Program-made: the position numbers and the translations under genes
Notes under the pieces: generated by a model
Databases searched by the model: none
The model's input: only the letters and a program-made list of their open reading frames with translations
Told to the model about the DNA's origin: nothing
DNA from: Bacteroidales bacterium
Lineage (GTDB): Bacteria; Bacteroidota; Bacteroidia; Bacteroidales; Muribaculaceae
Direction of reading: 5' to 3'
Assembly (NCBI GenBank): GCA_900752535.1
Contig: CAADVV010000055.1
Coordinates: 1 to 34,646 of the forward strand
Length of the DNA stretch: 34,646 bases
Shown here: positions 1 through 7,921 of the stretch, piece after piece
Position numbering within the stretch: position 1 is the first letter of the stretch
Layout: each line of letters begins with the position of its first letter

Positions 1-6
1 AACCAG

Positions 7-31
7 CGGCCGCGTCATGAGACGCGAGCCG
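7..31. other. GC-rich stem-loop at window edge
   Basis: CGGC-CGCGTC, an ATGA loop, then GACGCG-A-GCCG form a ten-pair stem with one bulged base. There is no T-run, so it is not a convincing intrinsic terminator, though it could end an upstream transcript. The remaining bases to 187 hold no gene that I can support. Confidence 0.35.
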
Positions 32-187
32 GCGGGAAAAGCGACACGGGCCAGGAAACCATAGAGCCATCGGCGTTATCGTCGTGTCGTAGTCCGAACA
101 CAGTGTCCGTGAATCGGTCAGAGGTCACCGTAAGAAAGAAATCATCCCCCACTCCATCCCACCCACGTTTAACAATAACGAACTGAA

Positions 188-526
188 ATGGCAGACAAAG
201 AAAACCGACTCACGACGCTCTGGCGCGAAATAAAAGAATATTTTGAGCTTAACGTTGAGTACGCCAAGCTGACAGCCGCAGAGAAGCTCGCTGTGCTGAT
301 GACTGCCGCCGCCATCGCCGCCATCAGCGGCGTCATGGCTCTGATAGTCTTGTTTTTTATTTCAATCGCAGCAGTGCACTGGCTGTCGCTGTGTATGAGT
401 CTGGCCCTCGCCTACACCATCATGGCGGCTTTCAATCTGTTGATACTCGCCCTGATCCTTTTATTCAGGAAAAAGCTCATCGTCGACCCCATCTCCAAAT
501 TCATATCGCGGCTCATACTCCGCTGA
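188..526 (+). CDS. Small membrane protein, phage holin superfamily III-like
   Basis: 112-residue protein with a charged amphipathic N-terminus (about residues 1-32) followed by two long hydrophobic segments, about 36-66 and 70-93, and a basic tail. This two-helix hairpin plan with a cytoplasmic amphipathic N-terminus matches the holin superfamily III (Phage_holin_3_6) proteins that are common, single-copy chromosomal genes in Bacteroidetes and are not evidence of a prophage. The family's biochemical role is not known. The start ATG follows an AT-rich stretch without a Shine-Dalgarno sequence. It is followed 21 bp downstream by another small gene, and the two probably form one transcript. Confidence 0.7.
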   Translation: MADKENRLTTLWREIKEYFELNVEYAKLTAAEKLAVLMTAAAIAAISGVMALIVLFFISIAAVHWLSLCMSLALAYTIMAAFNLLILALILLFRKKLIVDPISKFISRLILR

Positions 527-547
527 CCCCACGTAAACATCACACCT

Positions 548-859
548 ATGGACAAAGCAAGAGACAAACAGCTGACTCACCATCAGGAAGGATGGACAGG
601 TTATACGCTGGAAGAGATAAGCTACAAACGCGCCTATATGGCCGCCAAACGCGAGCTGGAGAAAGAGAGACTGAAATATAATCTGACGACCATCAAAGGA
701 ACTGTCGGGTCGGGGGCCGTCGACGCGGTCAGACGCGTAGCTTCGGGAATACCGATGGTCAGTTACGGGATGCTGGCATTCAATGTGGCTTCAAAAGGCT
801 TCAAGATTGTCAAATCATTTCTTCCGCGCAAAAAGAATAAAAAAAAGCTGAAAGCGTGA
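548..859 (+). CDS. Small basic protein of unknown function
   Basis: 103 residues, rich in Lys and Arg. It has a charged helical N-terminal half (about residues 15-48), a mildly hydrophobic middle (about 55-90), and a strongly basic C-terminal tail with nine Lys or Arg in the last twelve residues. I do not recognise the family. It starts 21 bp after the holin-like membrane gene, and Bacteroidetes genomes often carry a small hypothetical protein next to that gene, so the pair may act together at the inner membrane (inference). There is no signal peptide. The hydrophobic middle could be a weak membrane-associating segment. Confidence 0.65.
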   Translation: MDKARDKQLTHHQEGWTGYTLEEISYKRAYMAAKRELEKERLKYNLTTIKGTVGSGAVDAVRRVASGIPMVSYGMLAFNVASKGFKIVKSFLPRKKNKKKLKA

Positions 860-892
860 GAGAGGGCCTCGCACGAGGTCGTCAGAACCAAT

Positions 893-922
893 ACGGAGAG
901 GCGGACTTCGAGGTGTCTCCGT
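893..922. other. Stem-loop before prmA
   Basis: ACGGAGA (893-899) pairs perfectly with TCTCCGT (916-922) around a 16-base loop. It lies in the 91-bp gap before prmA. It lacks a T-run, so it could be a leader structure or a weak end to the upstream transcript. Confidence 0.3.
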
Positions 923-950
923 GGCATTACCAACCATTACATCACATTAA

Positions 951-1805
951 ATGAACGACTACATTGAACTCAGATATGACGTCGAGCCATGCAGCGAGGC
1001 GGCCACAGACGTTCTGGCCGCACTACTGGCCGAAGCCGGCTGCGAAAGTTTTGTGCCCGACGAAGAGGGGCTGACCGCCTATGTCTCAAAAACGGCATAT
1101 GACGCCGACGCTATTGAGAGCGCAATCAGCGGGATGCCTATGGACTGCACCATAACGCCCGTGAAAGCCGAAACCATCGAAGGACGCGACTGGAACAGCG
1201 AATGGGAGAAAAACTATTTCCAGCCCATCGTCATCGACGATCAATGTGTCATTCACAGCAGTTTCCACACAGGTTATCCCAAATGCAAGCATGACATCAC
1301 GATAGACCCGAAGATGGCGTTCGGCACCGGTCACCATGCAACGACGTCACTGATTGTCAGACAGCTGCTCAACACCGACATCGAGGGACGCAGCGTCATC
1401 GACATGGGTACGGGCACGGGCATTCTGGCCATACTCGCGGCCATGCGCGGCGCAACGCCCGTCACTGCCATAGAGATAGACCCCTTCGCCTGTGTCAACG
1501 CTGTGGAGAACACGCGCATCAACGGCCATGGCGAGATAAAAGTGATGGAGGGAGACGCCTCGAGGCTCGAAGAAGCCGAGCCGGCCGACCTGTTTCTGGC
1601 GAATATCAACCGCAACGTCATCACGACCGACATAGAGCGCTACGCCGCAGCCATGAGGCCGGGAGGGGAAATTCTGCTCAGCGGATTCTACACCCAGGAC
1701 ATCCCCGTGATAGAGAAAGCGGCAGCCAAAGCCGGACTGCAATACAGATCTCACACCGAGAGGGACAACTGGGCGTGTGTCAGACTAACCAAGCCTCAGC
1801 AATGA
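951..1805 (+). CDS. prmA: Ribosomal protein L11 methyltransferase
   Basis: 284-residue class I SAM-dependent methyltransferase that modifies ribosomal protein L11 (lysine side chains and the N-terminus in the E. coli family member). The N-terminal substrate-recruiting domain (about 1-90) contains WNSEWEKNY at 81-89. A linker carries DPKMAFGTGHHATT at about 119-132, the PrmA signature. The SAM-binding motif I, DMGTGTGILA, is at 151-160, the acidic ribose-binding residue is in AIEID at about 173-177, and the catalytic-domain motif LANINRN is at 216-222. Length fits the family. The stop overlaps the start of the next gene in an ATGA, which suggests translational coupling. Confidence 0.95.
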   Translation: MNDYIELRYDVEPCSEAATDVLAALLAEAGCESFVPDEEGLTAYVSKTAYDADAIESAISGMPMDCTITPVKAETIEGRDWNSEWEKNYFQPIVIDDQCVIHSSFHTGYPKCKHDITIDPKMAFGTGHHATTSLIVRQLLNTDIEGRSVIDMGTGTGILAILAAMRGATPVTAIEIDPFACVNAVENTRINGHGEIKVMEGDASRLEEAEPADLFLANINRNVITTDIERYAAAMRPGGEILLSGFYTQDIPVIEKAAAKAGLQYRSHTERDNWACVRLTKPQQ

Positions 1806-2329
1806 AAAGAATCGTCCGAATCGCGGCAGGCATCATAACCGCGCTGACCGCGATAATGTCGACGAGCGGTGAGGCCAAAGCCTCGAGCCATTTCGGCTGG
1901 GGTGCGGACGTAGGCACGTCAATAGACGTCAGCAGCCACGACATGTCGACGCTCAATCTCGACGCTTACTTCGGTTATAAAAACTCCATAATAGACTTAG
2001 CAGGCATCGGTGCGGGCATCCACATGATGGTCAGCAACAGCTGCAGAGCGTTTCCGGTCTATGCCCTGCTGAGGACGAGCTTCAGACCCGAACCGTCGCT
2101 CTGTTTCATGGATCTCAGAGGTGGAGTGGCATTCAACTCGCTCTCTAACGATAAAAACCAGGTGTCGGTATGGCTCAATCCGGGCATCGGCTTCAATCTG
2201 GCGCGCGGCAAGACATTCAGGAGCTTCATCGTGGTGGGCTACATCTATAACGGAATGAAGTCCTTCGGCGACACAAAGATCGCCGGAGGATTAAGTATGG
2301 TAAACTTCAGATTCGGAGTTACATTCTGA
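1802..2329 (+). CDS. Secreted outer-membrane beta-barrel-like protein
   Basis: 175 residues when started at the ATG that overlaps the prmA stop. A start at 1775 would add nine residues ahead of a good signal peptide, so 1802 is preferred. The N-terminus has a basic start, a hydrophobic core and small residues near 27-32, which is a Sec signal. The mature part has alternating hydrophobic and polar stretches, glycines and an aromatic-rich end (VNFRFGVTF) ending in Phe, as in small outer-membrane barrels assembled by BAM. I cannot assign a function. The overlap with prmA suggests co-transcription rather than a shared role. Confidence 0.7.
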   Translation: MKRIVRIAAGIITALTAIMSTSGEAKASSHFGWGADVGTSIDVSSHDMSTLNLDAYFGYKNSIIDLAGIGAGIHMMVSNSCRAFPVYALLRTSFRPEPSLCFMDLRGGVAFNSLSNDKNQVSVWLNPGIGFNLARGKTFRSFIVVGYIYNGMKSFGDTKIAGGLSMVNFRFGVTF

Positions 2330-2350
2330 CCGGACAACGACAGCCGGTCA
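2327..2350. terminator. Possible terminator between convergent genes
   Basis: TGACCGG (2327-2333, including the stop codon) pairs with CCGGTCA (2344-2350) around a 10-base loop. It sits in the 28-bp gap between two convergent genes, where a bidirectional terminator is expected. There is no T-run on either side. Confidence 0.4.
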
Positions 2351-2357
2351 GAGCAAA

Positions 2358-4025
2358 CTATTCGGCGTAGAGGAAACGCTTGATGGACTTTTTGGGTGTC
2401 TTCTCAAACTCCGTGGGGCGAAGCTGTATGCGATCGATACGTTCATAGGGAGCCACGCGTTTGTTGAGATCCTTGCGGATGGTCTCCATCATCTCGGGGA
2501 GCTGTTCGCTAGTGATGCCGTCGCGGTCCATAGCTTCATAGTCGGGATAAACGAGGGCGACAAGATGGCCGGAACGTTCAACGATGAGACTCTCAGTCAC
2601 GTAAGGCATATTGTTGAGCTTGGCCTCAATCTCTTCAGGATAGATATTCTGTCCGGTAGCGGTCAGAATCATTGTCTTATAGCGTCCTTTGATGAAGAGA
2701 GTGCCGTCGGGAGTTCGTGTACCCATATCGCCTGTATGAAGCCAACCGTCGGGGTCGAGGACGGCCTCGGTGGCCTCGGGATTCTTATAATATCCTTTCA
2801 TTACATTCTGGCCGCGGACACAGATTTCGCCGGGAATGTTCTCCGGGTCGTTACTGTCGACGCGCGACTGCATAATTCCAGGGAGGGTGCGGCCTGACGA
2901 GCCGACGATAAACTCCTTCCAGAACGTGTAGCTGATTAGCGGACCGCACTCGGTCATGCCATAGCCTACGGTGAAAGGGAACTTTATCTTATGAAGGAAC
3001 TCCTCGACCTCGCCGTTGAGAGGGGCCCCTCCGACAATCACCTGAGAGAAGGCTCCACCGAACGCGCTGACGAGTTTTGAGCGCACCTTATTATAGACGA
3101 TGCGGTCAACAAATGGAACGGAGAGCATGCGTTTGACGCCTTTACGCTCAAGCAGAGGAAGAATCTGTTTGCGGTAAATTTTCTCGAGAATCAGCGGGAC
3201 GCAGAGAATCAAGTTAGGACGGACCTCGGCGAAAGCCTTGAGGAGCACGACCGGGGTGGGAAGCTTGTCGAGCAGCGTCACGTGAGAGCCGGCAGCCAGC
3301 GGAGTCAGCATGTCGAAAGCCGCTCCGTATGCATGGGCCAAGGGGAGGAATGACAGGCAGCGGGAGCCACGGAAGTGGAGGCACGACTCAACGCCATAGA
3401 CTGTATTGCCGGCGAGATTGTCGAGCGTGAGCATCACTCCTTTGGAGAAACCGGTGGTACCTGAGGTATAGTTGATTTCGGCCAGAGCCTCCTTATCTAT
3501 CAGAGGATACTTGACATTTTCAGCTTTAAAACCCTCGGGAAAAACCTTCAGGAAAGTCAGCGGTAGAGCTTTGATGGCCTTTTCGCAACGCTGACGATTT
3601 TTGGGATGCTCGCCCAGAAGTTCTCGGGTGTCAAGGGAGAAAGCGGCCTTCAGGCCCGGCATACGGTCGAAAGTCATGTGCTCCCAGACGCTCTGGGAGA
3701 CGAAAAGCATCACCGAGCCAGAGTGATTGATGATATGCATGGCGTCTTCGGGATGGAACTCGGCCAGGACAGGTACGACAACCGCACCATAGGTGAGGGA
3801 GGCCATGTAGGCGCAGACCCATGAGACGGTGTTTTTGCCCATGACGGCTATTTTGTCACCGCGGCTGACACCGCAAAGCTTGAAAAGAAGATGGGCCTGA
3901 GCGATGCGACGCGCCAGTTCGCCATAGGTCAGCACGTCACCACGGCCAAACTGCGACAGAGCGGGAAGGTCCCAGTTATCACGAAAAGAAGCCTGAAAAA
4001 GCTGTATGAGGTTCTTGTTGTCCAT
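2358..4025 (-). CDS. Long-chain fatty acid-CoA ligase-like AMP-binding enzyme
   Basis: 555-residue adenylate-forming enzyme. It activates a carboxylate with ATP to an acyl-AMP and transfers it to CoA; by similarity the substrate is a fatty acid (FadD/long-chain acyl-CoA synthetase group). The ATP-binding loop NYTSGTTGFSKG lies at 185-196, the adenine motif YGMTE at 355-359, TGD at 431-433, and the hinge region GRYKTMILTATGQNIYPEE from 447. A lysine-rich C-terminal region (EKTPKKSIKRF) contains the expected catalytic Lys for adenylation. No membrane segment or signal peptide is seen. It is transcribed divergently from dapA. Exact chain-length preference cannot be read from the sequence. Confidence 0.9.
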   Translation of the reverse strand: MDNKNLIQLFQASFRDNWDLPALSQFGRGDVLTYGELARRIAQAHLLFKLCGVSRGDKIAVMGKNTVSWVCAYMASLTYGAVVVPVLAEFHPEDAMHIINHSGSVMLFVSQSVWEHMTFDRMPGLKAAFSLDTRELLGEHPKNRQRCEKAIKALPLTFLKVFPEGFKAENVKYPLIDKEALAEINYTSGTTGFSKGVMLTLDNLAGNTVYGVESCLHFRGSRCLSFLPLAHAYGAAFDMLTPLAAGSHVTLLDKLPTPVVLLKAFAEVRPNLILCVPLILEKIYRKQILPLLERKGVKRMLSVPFVDRIVYNKVRSKLVSAFGGAFSQVIVGGAPLNGEVEEFLHKIKFPFTVGYGMTECGPLISYTFWKEFIVGSSGRTLPGIMQSRVDSNDPENIPGEICVRGQNVMKGYYKNPEATEAVLDPDGWLHTGDMGTRTPDGTLFIKGRYKTMILTATGQNIYPEEIEAKLNNMPYVTESLIVERSGHLVALVYPDYEAMDRDGITSEQLPEMMETIRKDLNKRVAPYERIDRIQLRPTEFEKTPKKSIKRFLYAE

Positions 4026-4072
4026 TTAAAAAGAATTGACAGAACAGAATGAGAAGGTCAGGTCTGTGTCTG

Positions 4073-4080
4073 CAAAGATA
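4073..4080 (-). promoter_or_regulatory. -7 promoter box for the acyl-CoA ligase gene
   Basis: CAAAGATA on the plus strand reads TATCTTTG on the minus strand, a perfect TANNTTTG Bacteroidetes -7 box, 47 bp upstream of the minus-strand start codon. No good TTTG -33 box lies at the expected spacing. The rest of the 216-bp intergenic stretch is AT-rich. Confidence 0.5.
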
Positions 4081-4177
4081 GTCGTTAACCTTATATAATA
4101 TGAACACAAAAGGAGAAATAGTGTGCATGTCATTAAGAAATAATAACATTTGGCGTGATAATCAAAAGGGGCGAGAC

Positions 4178-4209
4178 ATTGCGCCGTTTGGTGGAATGGA
4201 GTAATTTTG
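4178..4209 (+). promoter_or_regulatory. Promoter of dapA
   Basis: ATTG (one mismatch to the -33 TTTG), a 20-bp spacer, then TAATTTTG (4202-4209), a perfect TANNTTTG -7 box. It ends 32 bp before the dapA ATG. Confidence 0.6.
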
Positions 4210-4241
4210 TAGTCTGAACAAACCAAACAACGAACCGACAC

Positions 4242-5126
4242 ATGTTGATTCCAAACATATCGGGGACAGGCATAGCGCTCGTGACCCCGTTCAAGTCAGA
4301 CAACTCGATAGACTATGAGGCTCTGTCGACGCTGATAGACCGACAGATCAGCGAGGGAGCAAACTACATCGTAGTCATGGGTACGACAGCCGAGACCCCG
4401 ACACTGTCGCCCGAAGAACGCATAGAACTTTCAAACTTCATAGTGAGCCATGTTGGCGGACGGTTGCCGCTGGTATTAGGCTGCGGCGGCAACAACACGG
4501 CTTCGGTCATCAGCCAGCTGTCGGACCATATGCTCGACTCATATCAGGCCATATTGTCAGTGACGCCCTACTACAACAAACCGACTCAGGAGGGACTTTA
4601 CCGCCACTATCGGGCTTTGGCCGACGCGTCACCTCTGCCTGTGATACTCTATAATGTGCCCGGTCGCACGGGAGTCAATCTTGCTGCCGAGACGACATTG
4701 AGGCTTGCGCGCGAGTGCGACCACATAATCGCCATCAAGGAGGCTTCGGGGAATATCATTCAGGTTGACAAGATAATCTCCGAACGTCCTGAGGGATTCA
4801 AGGTCATCTCAGGCGACGATGCCATCACACTGCCGCTGATTGCGCTCGGTGCCGACGGTGTCATATCGGTGATAGCCAACGCATTTACGGCACAGTTCTC
4901 GGACATGGTCAGGAAAGCCCTCAACGAAGACCTGAGCGGCGCCCGCGAGTTACACCGCAGTCTCCGCCCCTATTTCAGGCTGATGACAGCAGATGGCAAC
5001 CCGGCAGGCGTGAAAGCCCTGTTGTCGCGTATGGGGCTGATTGAAAACGTGTTGAGACTTCCGCTCGTGCCTGCAAGCAAGCAGACATCAGAAGCCATTG
5101 GCGAGTTGCTGGAAAAAGGCATTTGA
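4242..5126 (+). CDS. dapA: 4-hydroxy-tetrahydrodipicolinate synthase
   Basis: 294-residue class I aldolase. It condenses pyruvate with aspartate semialdehyde in the first committed step of the diaminopimelate/lysine pathway, supplying lysine and peptidoglycan precursor in the cytoplasm. GTTAET at 47-52 is the GTT(G/A)E motif. Tyr110 in SVTPYYNKP and Tyr137 in ILYNVPGRTG are catalytic-triad tyrosines, and Lys166 in AIKEASGN is the Schiff-base lysine. Length matches the family. It stands alone, with its own promoter. The -33 box of the following tRNA promoter overlaps its stop codon. Confidence 0.95.
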   Translation: MLIPNISGTGIALVTPFKSDNSIDYEALSTLIDRQISEGANYIVVMGTTAETPTLSPEERIELSNFIVSHVGGRLPLVLGCGGNNTASVISQLSDHMLDSYQAILSVTPYYNKPTQEGLYRHYRALADASPLPVILYNVPGRTGVNLAAETTLRLARECDHIIAIKEASGNIIQVDKIISERPEGFKVISGDDAITLPLIALGADGVISVIANAFTAQFSDMVRKALNEDLSGARELHRSLRPYFRLMTADGNPAGVKALLSRMGLIENVLRLPLVPASKQTSEAIGELLEKGI

Positions 5127-5153
5127 AAATAAGAGGAAAAATAATTAACTTTG
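5122..5153 (+). promoter_or_regulatory. Consensus Bacteroidetes promoter for tRNA-Arg
   Basis: TTTG (5122-5125), exactly 20 bp, TAACTTTG (5146-5153): a perfect -33/-7 promoter. The tRNA begins 16 bp later. The -33 box overlaps the last codons of dapA. Confidence 0.8.
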
Positions 5154-5168
5154 CCGACGCAAAAGCGG

Positions 5169-5242
5169 GGTCCCGTAGCTCAGCTGGATAGAGCAACAGC
5201 CTTCTAAGCTGTGGGTCTTGGGTTCGAATCCCAACGGGATCA
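5169..5242 (+). tRNA. tRNA-Arg (anticodon UCU)
   Basis: Full cloverleaf of 74 nt. The acceptor arms GGTCCCG and CGGGATC pair with one G-T, the D arm is GCTCAGCTGGATAGAGC, and the anticodon stem ACAGC/GCTGT encloses the loop CTTCTAA with anticodon TCT at 5203-5205. The T arm is TTGGG-TTCGAAT-CCCAA and the discriminator base is A. The 3' CCA is not encoded (CACT follows), which is usual in Bacteroidetes. It reads AGA codons. No mobile element is inserted at its 3' end. Confidence 0.96.
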
Positions 5243-5252
5243 CTGAAAGACA

Positions 5253-5292
5253 AAAGCCAAACTGTTATTGAATAGCAGTTTGGCTTTGTTAT
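5253..5292 (+). terminator. Intrinsic terminator after tRNA-Arg
   Basis: AAAGCCAAACTG (5253-5264) pairs with CAGTTTGGCTTT (5276-5287), extended inward by three more pairs around a short loop. T-rich sequence follows. As the stem is A-rich on its left arm, it could also end the convergent esterase transcript. Confidence 0.85.
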
Positions 5293-5325
5293 TTGGGATT
5301 AATTAGGCTGCTAACGGAGCCTATA

Positions 5326-6357
5326 TTAGAGGAGCGAGTTGATGAAGTCGGAGGCGAGGATGACGGCGGTCAGGAAAGCCTCGTCCTGGCCGGGGACCGT
5401 AATGAAGAGGTGGGCGGCCTGAGACAGCTCGACGCGGGTGATTTTGTCGGGCAGTCGCTCGGCGAGTTCACGCCCCTGATCACGCAGGATGTCGCGGCCG
5501 GCTGCTACGAGAAGTGTCGGCGGCAACGTTGACAGCATCGAGTCGGGAGCGAGTCCGACTGAAATCAGAGGGTCGGCAGGTGTCGCACCGGAGCGGTAGG
5601 TATAGGCCATGTTGAACTGATTCATCAGCTCGGAATCGAGCGCATAGCCGCTGCCAAATTCACGCCAGGAGGCGGAACCGTCAGAGAACGCCTTTGTGAC
5701 GGGATAAAAAAGAATGAGTCCGTCAATCTGTCCGCTCAGCTCAGGACGCATTGCGGCGGCGAGAGCAAGGTTGCCGCCGGCACTGTCTCCGCCGACAAAA
5801 ACTCCGCCGGGAGTGATTGAAAGCGCCTCAAAATTACTGAGAGCATATTCGATAGCGGCGACGCAGTCATTGAGTCCGGCGGGATAAGGATGCTCGGGTG
5901 CGAGCCGATAGTCAACCGCGAGGACTCGGACGCGGCCGGGAGCCGCCATAGGTGCGCAGAAGCGGGCACAGCTGTTGATACTGCCGAAAGTCCATCCTCC
6001 GCCGTGAAGATAGACGAGGAGCGGGAGTCGGGTTGTGTCTGCATCAAACCGCTGATAAAGACGCATGTTCGGTGCCGGAGTCTTGACAACGACTCCCACG
6101 GGTAGTTGCGGAGCAGCGTTGCGCGACTCGCGTATTGAATTAAGCCGGCCATTCTCGCCGATTAGCGACATGGCGATGGCGCGGGCCTGGTCCTGCTGTA
6201 TTCGGGAAGCGTGGGAGCGTATAAACACATTTGCCTGACGCCGCATGACTTCGCTGTCGCCTCCATCGGGAAAAATGGAGTCAATCTGCGCCAAAATCGT
6301 CGGCACAGACAAAGCCAAAATCAGCAACGTGGTGAGTGTCCTTCTGATAGGAGACAT
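5326..6357 (-). CDS. Secreted alpha/beta hydrolase, HSL-type esterase
   Basis: 343 residues with a clear Sec signal peptide (about 1-23, ending ...PTILAQ), so it is exported to the periplasm or beyond. The hormone-sensitive-lipase (Abhydrolase_3) signature is complete. The oxyanion-hole motif HGGGW is at 118-122, the nucleophile elbow GDSAGGN has Ser192, the acid is Asp289 in AAGRD, and the base is His316 in QAAHLF. It should hydrolyse short-chain carboxylic esters, possibly acetyl groups on glycans (inference). It is convergent with the tRNA terminator. The mobile element inserted about 220 bp upstream of its start, beyond its likely promoter. Confidence 0.88.
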   Translation of the reverse strand: MSPIRRTLTTLLILALSVPTILAQIDSIFPDGGDSEVMRRQANVFIRSHASRIQQDQARAIAMSLIGENGRLNSIRESRNAAPQLPVGVVVKTPAPNMRLYQRFDADTTRLPLLVYLHGGGWTFGSINSCARFCAPMAAPGRVRVLAVDYRLAPEHPYPAGLNDCVAAIEYALSNFEALSITPGGVFVGGDSAGGNLALAAAMRPELSGQIDGLILFYPVTKAFSDGSASWREFGSGYALDSELMNQFNMAYTYRSGATPADPLISVGLAPDSMLSTLPPTLLVAAGRDILRDQGRELAERLPDKITRVELSQAAHLFITVPGQDEAFLTAVILASDFINSLL

Positions 6358-6424
6358 TAATAAATAAAGTCTAATGACACCCGGCGAGCCGGGTTAGCGG
6401 ATGCGCCGGAACTGTAAGGCGGTA

Positions 6425-6456
6425 CAAAATTAACCAAAATCTCTGGAAAAGACGAA
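6425..6456 (-). promoter_or_regulatory. Promoter of the esterase gene
   Basis: On the minus strand TAATTTTG (plus-strand CAAAATTA, 6425-6432) is a perfect -7 box. A 20-bp spacer away lies TTCG, a weak -33 box. It ends 67 bp before the start codon and is left intact by the element at 6575. The rest of 6358-6574 shows no gene. Confidence 0.45.
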
Positions 6457-6574
6457 TAAAAAGGGACAAATGTCTTCGTAATGCCTGTCAATAAGGCGTT
6501 TGCGAAGACAAATGAGGACAGGCGAAAAATCGAGGTAACGTAAAGGAAAGCGGATTTATGAAGAAGAACGGTCT

Positions 6575-6587
6575 CCAAATCATTACC
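6575..6587. repeat. attL, 13-bp direct repeat
   Basis: CCAAATCATTACC, identical to 19615-19627. It marks the left junction, 111 bp ahead of the integrase. It is not within a tRNA or other recognised gene. Confidence 0.85.
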
Positions 6588-6673
6588 CGCCGAATGGTGA
6601 TTTTTAACACACCGTGTTGTATTTGGCAGCTTGTGGCACAGGTTGGCATATCAAGGTCTAACTCGTTGAGTAA

Positions 6674-6681
6674 TAACTTTG
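6674..6681 (+). promoter_or_regulatory. -7 box of the integrase promoter
   Basis: TAACTTTG matches TANNTTTG, 16 bp before the integrase ATG. No TTTG lies at the expected -33 spacing. The short inverted repeat AACAC-acc-GTGTT at 6606-6618 could be a protein-binding site inside the left end. Confidence 0.5.
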
Positions 6682-6697
6682 CAAACAAAAAACGAGT

Positions 6698-7921
6698 ATG
6701 GCAAGAAGCACATTCAAGGTTCTGTTCTACGTGAACGGCAGCAAGGAGAAAAACGGTATTGTCCCCATCATGGGACGAGTGACAATCAACGGGACTGTGG
6801 CGCAGTTCAGTTGTAAGCAGAACATCCCGAAAACGCTTTGGGACGTGAAAGGAAACAAGGCGAAAGGCAAGAGCCGCGAGGCACGAGACATCAACCTTGC
6901 CCTTGACAACATCAAGGCGCAAATCATCAAACATTACCAGCGCATTTCAGACCGCGAGGCATTTGTTACGGCTGAGATGGTGCGCAACGCCTATCAGGGA
7001 ATCGGCAGCGAGTATGAGACGCTGCTAAAAGCATTCGACCGTGAGAACGAAGTGTTCAAGAAACGGGTAGGCAAAGACAGGGTAATGGCTACCTATCGGG
7101 CACGTGTACGGGCAAGAAACCATGTAGCCGCCTTTATCAAGTCGTTTTACAGACGCAGCGATATGTCCATGTTGGAACTTACTCCCGATTTCATCAAGGA
7201 GTTCGCCGCATACCTCTCGACTGAAGCCGGATTGCGGAACGGTTCGATATGGGCAAACTGTATGTGGCTGAAAGGCGTGGTCATGAAAGCGCATTATAAC
7301 GGGTTGATACCGCGCAATCCTTTCATCCAGTTTCATATCAGCCCCAATGTGAAAGAACGGGAATATCTGACGGAGGATGAACTGAAAGCGGTCATGACAC
7401 ATGAGTTTGCAGACAGCAAGCTCGCATACATCCGTGACATTTTCATCTTTGCCAGTTTCACCGCCTTGTCATTCGTGGACATTCAGGAACTGACGAATGA
7501 CAACATCGTGGAGGTGAACGGCGAGAAGTGGATATTGTCCAAACGCCACAAGACAAAAGTCGCCTTCCAAGTGAAGCTGCTGGATATACCCTTGCAGATA
7601 GTCGAACGCTACCGACCGATGCAGAAAGACAATCGTATATTCCCCGGCTTGAACTATTGGTCTATCTGCAAACCGTTGAAACGGATGATAAGGGAATGTG
7701 GCATAACCAAGTCAATATCATTTCATTGCAGTCGTCATGGCTTCGCAACATTAGCTTTGAGCAAGGGGATGCCCATTGAAAGCGTAAGCCGTGTGTTGGG
7801 ACATACGAATATAGTCACGACCCAACTCTACGCAAAGATAACCACGCAGAAGCTCGACAACGACCTGACCATGTTCGGCGACAAACTGAGTAAGACGTTT
7901 AACGGAATAACGATGTCATGA
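6698..7921 (+). CDS. Tyrosine recombinase/integrase, Bacteroides mobile-element type
   Basis: 407 residues. It catalyses site-specific integration and excision of the element between the 13-bp repeats. The N-terminal arm-binding domain is about 1-95, the SAM-like core-binding domain about 105-205, and the catalytic domain about 220-390. Catalytic residues are His343 and Arg346 (HCSRH), His369 (LGH) and the nucleophile Tyr378 (QLYAK). The usual first arginine is replaced by Ser258 in FTALSFVD. IntDOT of CTnDOT is known to have Ser at this place, with a downstream Arg compensating; Arg283 is the candidate here. Its stop overlaps the next start (ATGA), so the two are likely coupled. Confidence 0.93.
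   Translation: MARSTFKVLFYVNGSKEKNGIVPIMGRVTINGTVAQFSCKQNIPKTLWDVKGNKAKGKSREARDINLALDNIKAQIIKHYQRISDREAFVTAEMVRNAYQGIGSEYETLLKAFDRENEVFKKRVGKDRVMATYRARVRARNHVAAFIKSFYRRSDMSMLELTPDFIKEFAAYLSTEAGLRNGSIWANCMWLKGVVMKAHYNGLIPRNPFIQFHISPNVKEREYLTEDELKAVMTHEFADSKLAYIRDIFIFASFTALSFVDIQELTNDNIVEVNGEKWILSKRHKTKVAFQVKLLDIPLQIVERYRPMQKDNRIFPGLNYWSICKPLKRMIRECGITKSISFHCSRHGFATLALSKGMPIESVSRVLGHTNIVTTQLYAKITTQKLDNDLTMFGDKLSKTFNGITMS

Noticed and set aside
1..209. Open frames on both strands at the window edge (plus 1-186; minus 15-209)
   Set aside because: The plus frame is low-complexity and has no start in view. The minus frame looks slightly protein-like but has no suitable start and overlaps the holin-like gene.
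188..859. Prophage, because of the holin-like gene
   Set aside because: Such genes are ordinary chromosomal genes in Bacteroidetes, and no other phage gene is nearby.
4026..4241. Minus-strand 71-codon frame between the ligase and dapA genes
   Set aside because: It fills the divergent promoter region, is AT-rich and resembles no protein; both promoters lie inside it.
5169..5242. tRNA-Arg as the integration site of the mobile element
   Set aside because: The tRNA 3' end has no copy at the other element end. The 13-bp repeats at 6575 and 19615 fit the ends instead.
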